This document shows, one piece after another, positions 14,540-26,125 of a stretch of DNA of 64,000 nt; the stretch's first letter is position 1, and each line of letters opens with the position of its first letter. Where the stretch lies: NCBI RefSeq assembly GCF_042242105.1, contig NC_092032.1, forward strand, positions 12,883,915 to 12,947,914, read 5' to 3'. The notes under the pieces were generated by a model. That model was not told where the DNA came from and searched no databases. It was given only the letters and a program-made list of their open reading frames with translations. Position numbers and translations under genes: made by a program. Source of the stretch: Pempheris klunzingeri (lineage: Eukaryota; Chordata; Actinopteri; Acropomatiformes; Pempheridae).

Positions 14540-14648
14540 ATGATGGAACCCCGCCAGTCCATGGTGTACCCCAATGCCAGCTGGGGTAGGCTCAAGCCCC
14601 CTACGACTAAGAACTAAGGATAAGCTGGATGGATGGATGGATGGATGG
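14540..14648 (+). mobile_element. Retroelement 3' tail fragment ending in (GGAT)n
   Basis: Degenerate CCATGGTGTACCCC, CAGCTGGGGTAGGCTC and GGATAAGC blocks lead into (GGAT) repeats at 14,627-14,648. This is the order seen in a common teleost LINE-like 3' end. The family name is not assigned. Confidence 0.65.
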
Positions 14649-16064
14649 AACCTAAATGCCTTTGTATGGACAAACTAAAGTTTACAGTGAATGGTTGTAA
14701 ATAAGTAGCTATTATCAGATATCCTGAGCGCCGGTGCCTTTCGAGCAGACTTCCAGCATTATTAACAAACATTTTATAGTTGTGTCTTTGCAATAACATG
14801 ATAACCTTGAGGTGTGACTTAATGTACACAGATGTATGTTGTGCAATGGATCAGTAATTATAACATTTATTCTATGCTTTATATGAAGTAAAGCCCTGTT
14901 TGGTTGATATCTCACAGGTTGTTACAATGCTCTAATGTTATCACATACAGTAACTTTTCACACTCACTAATATAAGGATGTCTGATGTTTAGGGATGTAA
15001 ATTGTATTGTATCAGTAACCTAATGTAGATGCCTTAACTTGTCAGTGGGGGGAGTAATGAAAGAAACAAGCATGAAGCCCTTTGAGCTATATTTAGAAAT
15101 CATATAGAGGTGTTGCACAACTTGGCTGTTTTTGTTCCAAATAGAATTTATGCATGCAGCGACATACTTGCTACCTCTCAAATCCACTCTAACGCAGTGC
15201 CACAATGACAGTGATAGAAACCAAGAAGTGCAAATGAGTTCTTGTTGACTTATTTATCACCTCTTGTGTGCTACCTTGGTATCTCTCTCTGCCTTTTGGC
15301 AGTTGCGCTGCCTTGTGGTTTATTTATACCACATCTCATCATTTATTAAAAACTCAGTCAGTGGGGCAGGAGAAAGAGCATTAGGGAGTGAAGTCGACAG
15401 GCTGCTCGGGAATCATCCTCCCCTCGTGCCAAGTGGGGCTCCTCCTGCCCTCGCGCCTTGCACTGAGCGCCAAAAGCTTGCGGAGGCAGAAAGACAAAGG
15501 GAGGTTGGTCGGGAGTGCCAATGAGTATCAGTCTTCTAAGAAAAATAAAAATTGCTCCCATCTGATATTAGAAGCATAAAGGATTCTAGGAATCTGGGGT
15601 ATAACATATTAATTTTTGGAAGAATGCTTTTCGCTCTCCTTGAGGGATTTGCAGTCACTGGCATCAGATGAGAAGCTGAGCACGAACGTCTTTGCCAGGC
15701 AGACAAATGACTGCATCTGCTCTGATAAGAATATGAAAACTATAAAACACCAGTAGAAGTCCGGAAGTCCCTATAAACATCAGTGGACATTTACTGTGTG
15801 CAGAGGTTCCTGTCTTTTGGAGCTGGAGCATTTTAATTATTTCCATTTTACTTCTCATATTGGCTGCTGAATCAGGAAACGTTGATTTCTTGATGAATTA
15901 ATTCTACATTTTGAAATTTGCTTTTGTGTAATTCAAAAGGCTTTTGGACGACTATTGAAAATAATGTAGGTCTGGACTAATCATAAAACTAAAAATAAAA
16001 AATCTGACCAACCAGTTTGTTTGTATTTAAGAACAAAGGGGTTGTGAGCACACTAGACCATCCT
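14649..16064. other. Intergenic, no gene seen
   Basis: AT-rich and without a recognisable element. A GC-richer stretch at 15,360-15,520 is open in more than one frame but shows no known protein motif. Confidence 0.5.
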
Positions 16065-16483
16065 TTAAAGGGTCAGTTCACCCAAACCTTCTTTACTCTC
16101 TTGTGGTATCAAACCATGTAGATTTGTTTTTATCTATCTTAGTTTTGAGATGCCACTGACATTTCTGCCACCACCCTAATATGCTTGGAATTCAATTTGT
16201 GGTCCTCAAAATGTAATTTCAGAAATCACCTGCCATGTGTCTTTCCATAAAAAAATACTTATCTTACTTATCTTGAATATTTTCTACCAAAGAAGTAGTG
16301 ATCGGCGCTCTGAGCTCCATGAATTCCACTGTACAGGGGTGGTGTCTGTAGTGTGACCAGAGGATATCTCTAAACCTGAGTAAACGAAACCTGAAATGAT
16401 TTCTACCATGGCTGGATGCCACCAGCTATTACAGTAGTAAGTGCAAAAATGTTTTCTTTTAATTTGGGTGAACTAACTCTTAA
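16065..16483. mobile_element. MITE with TTAA ends
   Basis: The left end TTAAAGGGTCAGTTCACCC and the reverse complement of the right end, TTAAGAGTTAGTTCACCC, match, and both termini carry TTAA. That is the target-site signature of piggyBac-type elements. The 419-bp interior has no coding potential, so it is non-autonomous. Confidence 0.75.
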
Positions 16484-16769
16484 ATGATCTGTGAAATCCT
16501 TTCCTATTGTCCAAGAACAGGAAGACCAACAAAGCACAATAAAAATTCTTAAAATTGCCCAAACATCAATGAGAAACGAGAGACCCTATGTTAACCCCTG
16601 TGAGGAATGTCACACCAGTGTTAGACACTGTATGTAGGGTTGAGAACGGGACCACCCAAAGATGCCAGCTGTCCCTCTCAGAGCAAAATCTCAGCACCGA
16701 GGGAAGGGAAGCTCCTACGCTTGTGTCTATTTAAACACACATGCAACCTGGAATAGTGTGAGTCTGTAA

Positions 16770-16870
16770 CAGCGCCACCTGTGACCACCTGTCCAGGGTG
16801 CTTCCTACCTAAATAGGCTCCAACCCCCATTTGATCCTAACTGCCATAGACAGACAAAGGATGGATGACC
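16770..16870 (+). mobile_element. Second, more decayed copy of the LINE-like 3' tail
   Basis: CACCTGTCCAGGGTG, ATAGGCTCCAACCCCC and AAAGGATGGATG appear in the same order as at 14,540-14,648. Confidence 0.6.
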
Positions 16871-17903
16871 AAACGAGATTTAATGTCACGTCTGCCATGT
16901 GTCTCCCACAGGAACACCACTGTAGTACTTATTACATTTTCCTACATTTTATAATTTATGATATGTTTGTGGTTGATGTATTTATTTGATGTCATGGTGC
17001 CTGGTTCTCAAAACACCATATAGAGAGCTTGAAAACGTATAGCTTTGATAACTTCTAGAAGTGGAACAAAGAATGCACTGTGGCAGACATCAATATTTGC
17101 AGATGCTCTCTCTCACCTCTGCATGGATGTGAACCAGGGACAGTGAGATGAATGGGCTGAAATGAATGCAACTGTACCAGTGTTGTTCTGACATTGTGTA
17201 GCTCTTCCTACAAACACAAACTTATGCCACCAGAGTCATTTAAAAGATGGGGCAATCACATGAACTTTCCGCGCATATTGACTTAAAGCCAGCAGCACAT
17301 TCTGGAGAATCTAAAACAAACTTTGATTATGTAATTTAAGCTCTGCACTGCAGTGACCTTTGGCCAACTGTGTCCTTTGGACACCCAGAGCACCTGGCTG
17401 CAAGCTGCCGACTCACCATTTAAGGCACGCTTTCCCTGTGGCCCTCTACAAACTGCTGTTCCTCTGCAGAAGCAATCAGCTGTCATGACTGACAGAAAGA
17501 TAAGAGGCCTGATAAAGACAGCATGGAGAAAAGACTAAATAATCGCTTTGAATTTTTTTTTCTTCTTTTTTTTGTTGGTTGTGCATCTAGTTTCCCGGTC
17601 AGAACCCCAGAATTGCAAGTAATTTGACAAAGTATTGAGGGCTAGTTGGGTGAAATAATAATAACTCTCAGAGTTTGGAGCAGCTCTGTAAATCACAGCC
17701 TCTTTTGATTAAATGGGATATTGAAAGCAGGTGAAAGGTGACAGTGCTGAAGAGTTAATTAAAATAACTAACCCAGTAATGCATTCATGCTGGAGGCAGT
17801 CTGTAGAGGAGCTTGTTTTCTGCCAAAGTATGGATGATCAGGTCTTTTCCTTTTGATCTATCTGAATAGAGAAGCATCAAATAAAGCAGAGAGTGCTATC
17901 TGG
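16871..17903. other. Intergenic, no gene seen
   Basis: Unique AT-rich DNA. Nothing recognised beyond short T-rich tracts near 17,550. Confidence 0.5.
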
Positions 17904-17934
17904 CTGTGTGTGTGTGTGTGTGTGTGTGTGTGTC

Positions 17935-18015
<81 letters not shown>

Positions 18016-18030
18016 GTGTGTGTGTGTGTT
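17904..18030. repeat. Long (TG)n microsatellite
   Basis: About 127 bp of TG dinucleotides, interrupted once by TCTGTC and once by CG. It is the longest such tract in the window. Confidence 0.97.
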
Positions 18031-19814
18031 TCTATGTGTGAGTGATGAATGGGGAGTAATCCTATTGTAAGGAAATTATTTAACAAACATGAGTTCTGCT
18101 GCCTGATGGATCTGCCACCCTGTGCATGAATTGCCACCCTAACATTTCAATAATCACCGGTTACTATCGTTAAGGTAGTCATTATGACTTCTCTCGAATG
18201 TCACACTATGTCAGTGCTGCATTCACAAGGTGCTAAAACAGGACATGATTGAGTGAGGCCACCAGTGTTTTCTCGGCCCGACGTGATTGTGAGTGTTAGA
18301 GCTAAGACGGTCCCATTTCCCTCTCTGTAATTGAGAGAGCTCATATTTACATTTATAACGATAGATAGTGTAACGCTGCCTCTGCAGTAAGGTGCTTCAT
18401 AGACCTACAGAAAATCTCATTTGAAGGCATTCACGCTATACACATAGTGTTTTGAAAATGTTATATTGCATTCATTTGGAAAATATCAACTCTCTGAGCA
18501 CACAGGGGGAACTCAGAGGTGGAACTGGCACCCACCATTGCAGAGACTGTTCCAAGTAACCACACCTCCAGTTTGGCTGCGCTTTTCAATGTACAGAATT
18601 TGTCATGTTCTCAGATGGGGAAGCCAGTGAGGGATCATATCCTTGAGTGAGCAGTAGTGACTCATACTTGTTGATTGGGGGAGATGCTAATAGTCACTGC
18701 CTGCATGGTTTAGCTCACTGGGTGTAAAAAGAAGCTTTTGGCTGAGCACATACAGATGAGTTACAAATTAAAGGGGAAAAAACGATGTAAGGTGAGTCTT
18801 AAGCTATTCGGAACGGCTTCTAACCTCCTTAGTATAGATTCTTTAAGTCTCTCCTCTACTGGACAGAAGATTGCCATTCTTGCAAGAGTTTTCATTTCTC
18901 TCATTTGGTTTTTCAATGATGGCAGTGGACAGGCCAAGCTTGACATCGCCAGCGATTTTCAATTGGCTCTGGACTCAACTGGAGAGACCTACAACCAAAT
19001 CAGACAACCAAAACCTTTGATGTAGTGCTGTGCGTAAATTAAACTTTTGCCAAATGTTGTCAAAGTATGGCAAACGCATCTTTTTTCATCAACAAAAGTG
19101 TGTAACTGTATGTTCTTCTTTAAGAAAAATATACCGTCCACTTCAAAAGAATGGTTCACATGAGCAGTAGCCTTCTTGGTTGTTTATGGAAATGGCTCAA
19201 TGGTGCTCCTCTGTACAGTCATCGTATCAAACTCGCTCCACATTAGATAAACAACCAGGTCGGCTGAAAATCTGTCTGAACAGGAAGAGGACCAGACGCA
19301 TCTGCCAGAGCAAATAAAACAGGAGCTCACAGATTTGTCTGGTTCCTGAGCCCAGACACCTTGGTGACTGAGAGGCTATATATGATTCACATCACGATCA
19401 CCCCCTGTGCCCGTGTGTATGAACACATCTGTATAGGTCAGACTAATTTATTCAAGTTTTTCTTTTAATTTGTGACTTGAAATTCCAACTCTTAGAAAAA
19501 GAAGTATGTCAATTCAATTGAGACAATTCAATTTCAGCCAGCTAGTACATGAAATGTCATACATACGTTTCATACATGCTTGTAAGGGACAGCGTTTTTT
19601 CCTGGTAAAATCATTCAAGTAAAACAGCATTTCCTGTAATAAAATCACACATTTTATATGTGATTGAATTCACAATATAGGTACCAGGACTAAAGCTACC
19701 ATTTAGGGCACCGAGGTGGAGTGTAACGACATGAAGAGTAGTTAACATTTTTCCAATTCCACACATATTGGATTATCTATTTTTTTTTAGTCTAAACATC
19801 TTGTAATTCGACTG
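18031..19814. other. Intergenic, no gene seen
   Basis: A 95-codon frame at 18,738-19,025 has no recognisable domain, no splice signals arguing for an exon, and composition like its surroundings. I do not call it a gene. Confidence 0.5.
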
Positions 19815-20085
19815 TTTTGGGTGTAACTGGGTGGGTTGGACTCAATCCCAGCTGACACTGAGCGAGAGACGAGGTGCACACACGGGGCTGATTGCCAGTC
19901 AGTAACAGGGCTGACACACTCACACTCACATTCACACCTACGGGTAATCTGGAATCACCAATTAACCTAACCTGCATGGTTTGGGACTGTAGGAGGAAGC
20001 TGGAGCACCTGCAGAAAACCCACGCATGCCCAGCAAAAACATGCAAACTCCACATAGAACCGTCTCGCTGGGGGGCGATGTTGCT
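19815..20085 (+). mobile_element. Interspersed repeat, teleost LINE-like 3' segment
   Basis: TTCACACCTACGGGTAAT, CACCAATTAACCTAACCTG, GGGACTGTAGGAGGAAGC, GAAAACCCACGC and ACATGCAAACTCCACA occur in order. This succession is very common in percomorph repeats and adjoins the tail type found at 14,540 and 16,770. Confidence 0.75.
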
Positions 20086-21594
20086 AACCACAAACACATT
20101 AAATAATAATTGTTGTACTTTTTTTTTAAAAACCCTCACCCCTGATCGTCACATGTGAATTGTAGTATTCACAAAGAGAAAAAAGAGGAGTACTTGTTTT
20201 ATACAGTAAGCACATATTGTTCTAATTACCTTTAGCATACATACCTTCAGCAGACACATGCTTAATGCTATTTGTATAGCAGCCTGGTAACACTGCTTAA
20301 AGATTTGATCTGTAACACTGATTGCCTACAGTCATACTGCTGTTGCTGACTGACCAGGTGTCAGGTGATAAGATCAGGACATCAGTCACTGCTGATGAGG
20401 TGCTCCCTCCTGCACTCTACATCCCTGGTTTCCTTTCCCTGGCCATCTGCCAAGTTACCTGGTAGTGGGCAAGGGAAAACAAAACAGATCCCTTTTTTCT
20501 CGCCTTGTTTTCTGACTTCTTTGAAGTTTCCACAGCATCAGCAGAATTGGAAAATGAAAAAACCTGGGAGTGTTCATTTGGAAATCCCACCCTTCCTCTT
20601 GTCGCGTTGTTGACTTCTCGCTAATTTTAAGGGCTTGGTCTTGTATTTTCCAGTCTATGGTTTTACCCTCCGTTTACACTCTGACATCATACATTCCATT
20701 TGTGAAAATCACCTCCTGAAGCGGACATACTTGCCAGCGTGTGTGTGTGTGTGTGTGTAAACCATGTAATTATCTGCTATCGACACATGCTTCAATGTGT
20801 TTGAGACATGGGTCTGAAGCTTAGAAATCCAGAGAGTCATCACTCGTTAGATCCACATGATGTAATTCAGACCTTTCCTGGCTTGCATCTGCTGAAGGAA
20901 TTGATTAGACTTTTTTTTTTTTTAACAGACTTTCTGGTTTTTCTTCATGCATTTTCATTGGGCATTGTGTTCTGAGGCCTCCATTGTGTTGCTTTGATAT
21001 CACAGCTGAAATAGCCAGACAAATGCCAGCAATGACTTGGGTAAGATTTAAGGGATAACAGTGGGAAAGCCATCCTGTATGTCTTTTCCGACAGAGGGAA
21101 AGAGACTTAGAATAACAGGCTTAAGATTAAGGAGGAAATATTTTCTGGTTTCGCTCACTGTTAGTGCAGCTCAAAAGAATTTTTCAGCAGGAAAGAAGTC
21201 AAAATATTCAATGTGGTTGATGGTGATGAGTAACAGGGGAGAGATTTAGAGAAAAGCAGAGTGACAGTACAGCATTTCCAAACTGTAAAATGATCGTATT
21301 TTTCTTCCCTATTTTCAGTAAGGGACAAAAACAGGGAAGTTTCTTTTCTAAATACCATAGACAGGAACACCACAAATGCTGTCCTGGAATGATTTTAACA
21401 TGACATCAGAAAAAGCACAGGGGTAATCAAACCAAACAACGATATTAATTACACCTGTGCTGTCCTATTATACCTTGAGTTGAAATGTCCGCTATGAAAA
21501 AAGTCCATTCAAAATCTATCTGTAAACATTTTTTTAGGTGTCAAACCAAACTGAACTGTATAGTAAATTGCTTAAACAAAAATAAGAGTACACA
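20086..21594. other. Intergenic, no gene seen
   Basis: Contains a (GT)9 run at about 20,741-20,758 and a T13 run near 20,911. No exon recognised. Confidence 0.5.
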
Positions 21595-22300
21595 GCCACG
21601 CTAGCAGCTCTGTAAGGACGAACAGCTATGTTCTGAGCTAAATGCTAACAGGCTCACATTGCTAATGCTAACATGTTGATGCTTTTATGGCTTTAAAATG
21701 GGATCATGTTCACTGTGTCCATATGAATGTCCCCTCTTGTGGCATTCACATCTTCAAAAGGGGAAATTTTCTGAAAGCTCAGAGTTCAGGAGTTGTGACG
21801 TGTTGTTGCTTTCAGGAATGGTGGAGGCCATGGCAGTTAATTATTCAGTGAATGATCAGTTAATATATTGTAACTTTAGTCCTGTAGAGTTTTTCTCAGT
21901 AGTTTTATGTCTGATGAAACATTAACCGCATTAATGTTACATTACCTGCTCACTAGCTAGCTAAATTGTGGTATTAAATGTGTTACAACAGGGAGTCTTT
22001 TGGCGTCCATGTAGCCTGGTCATAACCACAAGCTCACAATTTGAAGGCAGGACTAATCTTTACCACATTCACCATCTTAGCATGCTAACATCTGTTAATT
22101 AGCGCTAAACACAAAGTGGGTAGATGAGAATGCCATTAGATTTGTAGGTATCATAAAGCAAAGTTGTTAAAGAAAATTTGACCTGATGATGTTGCTTCTT
22201 TCACTGGGGACCATGAATGTCTGAACAACTGGTGGGCTGACCAACAGATACCGTCGCAAGCCACACTGCTAGCATGGCCATAAAAATGCTAATTACAAGT
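21595..22300 (+). mobile_element. Non-autonomous interspersed repeat (GCTAACATG-rich family), copy 1
   Basis: Blocks such as GAGCTAAATGCTAACA, ACCATCTTAGCATGCTAACA, TTAATTAGCGCTAAACACAAA, GGGGACCATGAATGTCTG and CTGCTAGCATGGCC follow the order of an abundant percomorph repeat. A piece near 21,690-21,920 may be a separate insertion. Confidence 0.7.
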
Positions 22301-23580
22301 GGAATGCCCAGTTTCATATTTTAAAACCCAAACTGTGGCAACAACTGACAGAAAACTCCTCTGTGGTTTTATCAAATCACGGGGACTTTCCTCAAACTTG
22401 TTTTTGAGACGCATAAATGATGCATGAACTTCTATGAAAATTTTGAAAAGTTGAAAGTTTCATCTGTCCGGTCTATAAAAATTGGGTTGTGTTATTGAAG
22501 TGCCTCCTTGTTGCAGGATGTTATTTTGTTTTATTTAGCTGTACATTTATGCACAACACCACACAGGGGATTTCTGCTGAAGGGCCTGATCCTGCAGCTG
22601 GGCCAGTTTATGTGTTGTAGAGTGCCAGGTGGTAATGAAGCAGCTGGAAAACCCACAGTTAACCCACTAACACTCGTTGGCAGATGAGGGTGAAGCTCTC
22701 TATGTGAATAACATATCTTATTTGTGCTCATGAATGGCATTAGATGAAGTGCTATCTTACAGTCATAATATCATGGTTGTCATTATATCAAGTATTTTTG
22801 GATGAAGCCATTTTACAGGCACATTTTTATCTAAAAAAAAAATAAGGTTGCATGAAGTTGCTTTTTGTTATTCACAGTGCATGATGCAAGATTTTATTTT
22901 AAACATAAAGTAACTATTTCTTCATCCACCAGAACCCTGCCAGCAGCGTATGTGGGAGTTGAGTTAGTGTCACTTTGCCATATTCATCTTAAGCTAGTTT
23001 AAAATAACATACATAGCTGAAAACCCGCAATTAGAGTGCAAGGCCCTCTTGTCACCATGCACTAAATCTGTCACGCCAATCATAATCTTGTGAACACTTC
23101 TCCTGCTGCCACCTGCGGTAGCATGTTTGCCGTTTTCACTACAGACTTCAACATATCTGCTTCAATTCTTCTGTGTATTCAAAGGATTTCAAATGAGCCC
23201 TCCTATCCACCCCCCTCGCTGAGAGTCGCTCCCAGGGCTGATCTGACGCAGACCACATGCAGAGCTTGTGTATGATGGTATTGACTTTACATTCACTCTG
23301 CTTACTCTCCCAGGGCTTCCCTTGGAGAGGTAAAATAGGGTTGGCAGCATTCTTTTGCCTCTTGTAAAACCCCACATTGAATTCCAGCATGCAGGACGGA
23401 TTTATGGATTTGTTTTGGGATGTGAATCAGGTTTTATCAGAGGTGACAATATTCAGATGTGATGGAGAGATTGTGCAGTTTAAGAGAACTAGCACAAAAG
23501 ATATAAATCGCCAGCTCTGCTTTAATGCTGCTGTTGTGATTCCCAAACATACTCTCTCAATGATGTCAATATGCCTGTAT
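22301..23580. other. Intergenic, no gene seen
   Basis: AT-rich unique sequence with no supported exon. Confidence 0.5.
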
Positions 23581-23584
23581 GAAT

Positions 23585-23960
23585 GGTGACGTCATCTAAA
23601 AGAAAAGGGCTGGAGCTCGCCGGAGAGCGTCGCCAACACAAGACTGTCTAGGAGCCAGAGCATTAGCATAGAGGCTAGACAGGTCCACTTTCAAACCCAA
23701 TCACCCGAGCTGTCATCTCTCTGCTGCTGCTGCTGCTGCTGCTTGTTGCTCCGAGCCCCTGCCAGGGCTCAGTCTCAAAATAACTACAAAATAATATTCA
23801 AAGAAATGGCTGTATTCCATAAAGATATTTCCCCTGCAGAGCTCATCTCTCTGCCTCACTGTAATTGGGGTGTGACCTAAATATCTGACAGAAGCTGCAC
23901 TTGAGCGAGTCTGCAGCCTCATTGACCTACATATGAAGAGAACATTGGTAAAGCTTTGCA
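23585..23960. promoter_or_regulatory. Candidate regulatory block with a perfect CRE
   Basis: The full palindromic CRE TGACGTCA lies at 23,587-23,594, followed by GC-richer unique DNA and a (CTG)7 run at about 23,721-23,741. There is no coding frame. A promoter of an unannotated transcript or an enhancer are both possible. Confidence 0.35.
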
Positions 23961-25669
23961 GGAATCAATACACCATAGTGTCCTTGTGCTTGGCACCGGC
24001 GTTGTCCTATGAATGGAAAAAAAAAATTTTGTTACTGTCGTGGGAGGCTAAGAATAACTGTAAACAGTGATAAACGCCAGCTGCCTGGGGTTTGTTATCA
24101 ACCTGTTGGCTGGCTGCAAAGTTGTGCACAGTATTTTGAAATCTCTCATTTTAATGCTGTTTCAAATGAATATTTGTTTAAGTTCACGGCTCTGCCCTCT
24201 TAACATCAATAGAGAGTTTAGCACTCCCAGCTCTTTCTCTTTGGGCGGCTGTGTCAGCTACTATTCAAAGACATTGTGTGTTTCAGAACGACTACAACAA
24301 TCCTCTCAAGTTTACTTTTGACCTATTTAGGCTCCCACAATACTTGCTCTCTCACTAAGTGTTTCAGTTTTGCTACTGTAGTCAGCGTGTGTCCCAGACT
24401 TTTGTGGTTCTAGCACTGTGTTCGTTGCCCTGCCCTTCTTTTGAACCGTGCATGGACCAGAATGAAGATGACTCTGCACAGATTACATCTCGCACAGAGT
24501 CAGAGGTAGTATCTAATGTGACTGCAGATAGCACTGATATGACTGACAACAGAGATAGAGTGGCTAATGGAGCGGCTGCATCTAAACAGCAGATGTTTAG
24601 TGATTTTACTAAGTATTTATTTATTTATTTTGCTTTTAATGAGTATGCTTAAAAATAGACAATATTCTTCAAAAAAGGGAAACGGCTGTTGACCTGAACA
24701 TCAACTTACATCATATACTTTCTGTTTTTTCCGTACAATAATAGTTAAATTGCATGTAAAATCTATTACCATATTTACTTGGTAATTAAGTGGGTAGTCT
24801 GTTTTCTGTCGCTATACTCAGACAGGCATTAAACATTTGATAGCATCTGATGTCCTAAATATGCTATGTTTTGGGGAAAAAGAAGGGATTTGTGTCTGTT
24901 TTAAATGTTGAAATAAACTGTTTATCAAGACAGGAAAAGGCTTCAAATTAAACCAAAGCGAGACAAAGGCTGGTATCAAAATTCATTAGTGCTATTCCCT
25001 GTGGTTTTGTAACTGATCATGACAGATCCACCTCCTGTTGATGACAGCCTCTTTCCTACTGTGAACCCCTCAGTGAGTGGGATTGATTTAGGACTTCCTC
25101 CACAATCTTCTCCTCAGCCTTGGCAACAACAATAAAACTGGCTCCAGCCTGATGTTCCTGTGTTCTTACCCCTCCAGGGGTAACCAGGCTTGGTTTGGTT
25201 TACATGCGCCCTGTAATTAGGAACATCCTCTGGCTCTTGTAATGTCCATGAATTAGGAATTGTTTGGGAGGTGATAGCCAGCACGGGTGTATAAAGTCAG
25301 TGACACTGTAAGAATAAATGTTTGTTTTACAGCATGTGGACGTAGGGTTTCCCAGGTTTTTAATTACAAGGCTGTCCTCACTAAGATTGTTTATCGTGGG
25401 TGAGAACTAAAGGTCAGGCTAATTAGAGGTTTGGCACCTTGTGGCTGTCTTTAACTCACGTTTGGCTCCATGTATGGTATTAGGTTTGACTATAGATTGC
25501 CAGTGTAGACACATTGTGGGAAGCATTGTTGTTCTACTTCTTAAGAGCATTTAAGTGTCACTTTACAAGTATGTGCTAGTGGTAACAACTCTCTCAAACG
25601 CAACAGTGCTTGTCAGTGACATAAATCTATTGTCTGTTTTTGTTTTGGAATTTTTTCGGAATTGTTTGT
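23961..25669. other. Intergenic, no gene supported
   Basis: A 66-codon frame at 24,452-24,652 with a serine/threonine/aspartate-rich sequence is noted in the findings. The remainder is AT-rich, including a TAAT-containing unique stretch at 25,010-25,450. Confidence 0.5.
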
Positions 25670-26125
25670 TTTTAGCAATGCTAGGTCTGTTGTTGGATTG
25701 GTTCACCACTTTGGTCCAGATTAAAATATCTCATAAAATGAAATGCCATGAAATTTTTTTGGTCATCCGCTGAATTTCCTTCTAGCGCTACCAGGAAATT
25801 GACATTTAAAGGTTTCAGTGAAATGCGTCAACAACTGTTGGACCGGTCGCCACGACATTTGGTTCACAAATTTATGTTCCTCTCAATATGAACTGTAATA
25901 ACTCGGATGGTCGTCCTATTGTGCCATTATCAGGGCACAATTTCAATTTGTCCAATAATTTCATTCATACCTGCTAAACTAATAGCAATCCTATTAGCCT
26001 CAGCTCCGCTTAATGTTGTTGGTGCTAATTAGCAAATGTATGCATGCTAACATGTTAAACTAAGATGGTGAACATGGTCGTTGTGGGCATTTTATTGGGC
26101 TGAGGTCAGTATTTAGCTCAAAGGG
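25670..26125 (-). mobile_element. Same interspersed repeat family as at 21.6 kb, copy 2, opposite strand
   Basis: Shares GCTAATTAGCAAATG, GCATGCTAACATGTTAAAC, TAAGATGGTGAACATGG and ATTTAGCTCAAAG, in the reverse order and orientation relative to 21,595-22,300. Confidence 0.7.

Noticed and set aside
18738..19025. 95-codon open frame on the plus strand
   Set aside because: No domain, no codon bias and no splice or promoter signals; length is within chance for this composition.
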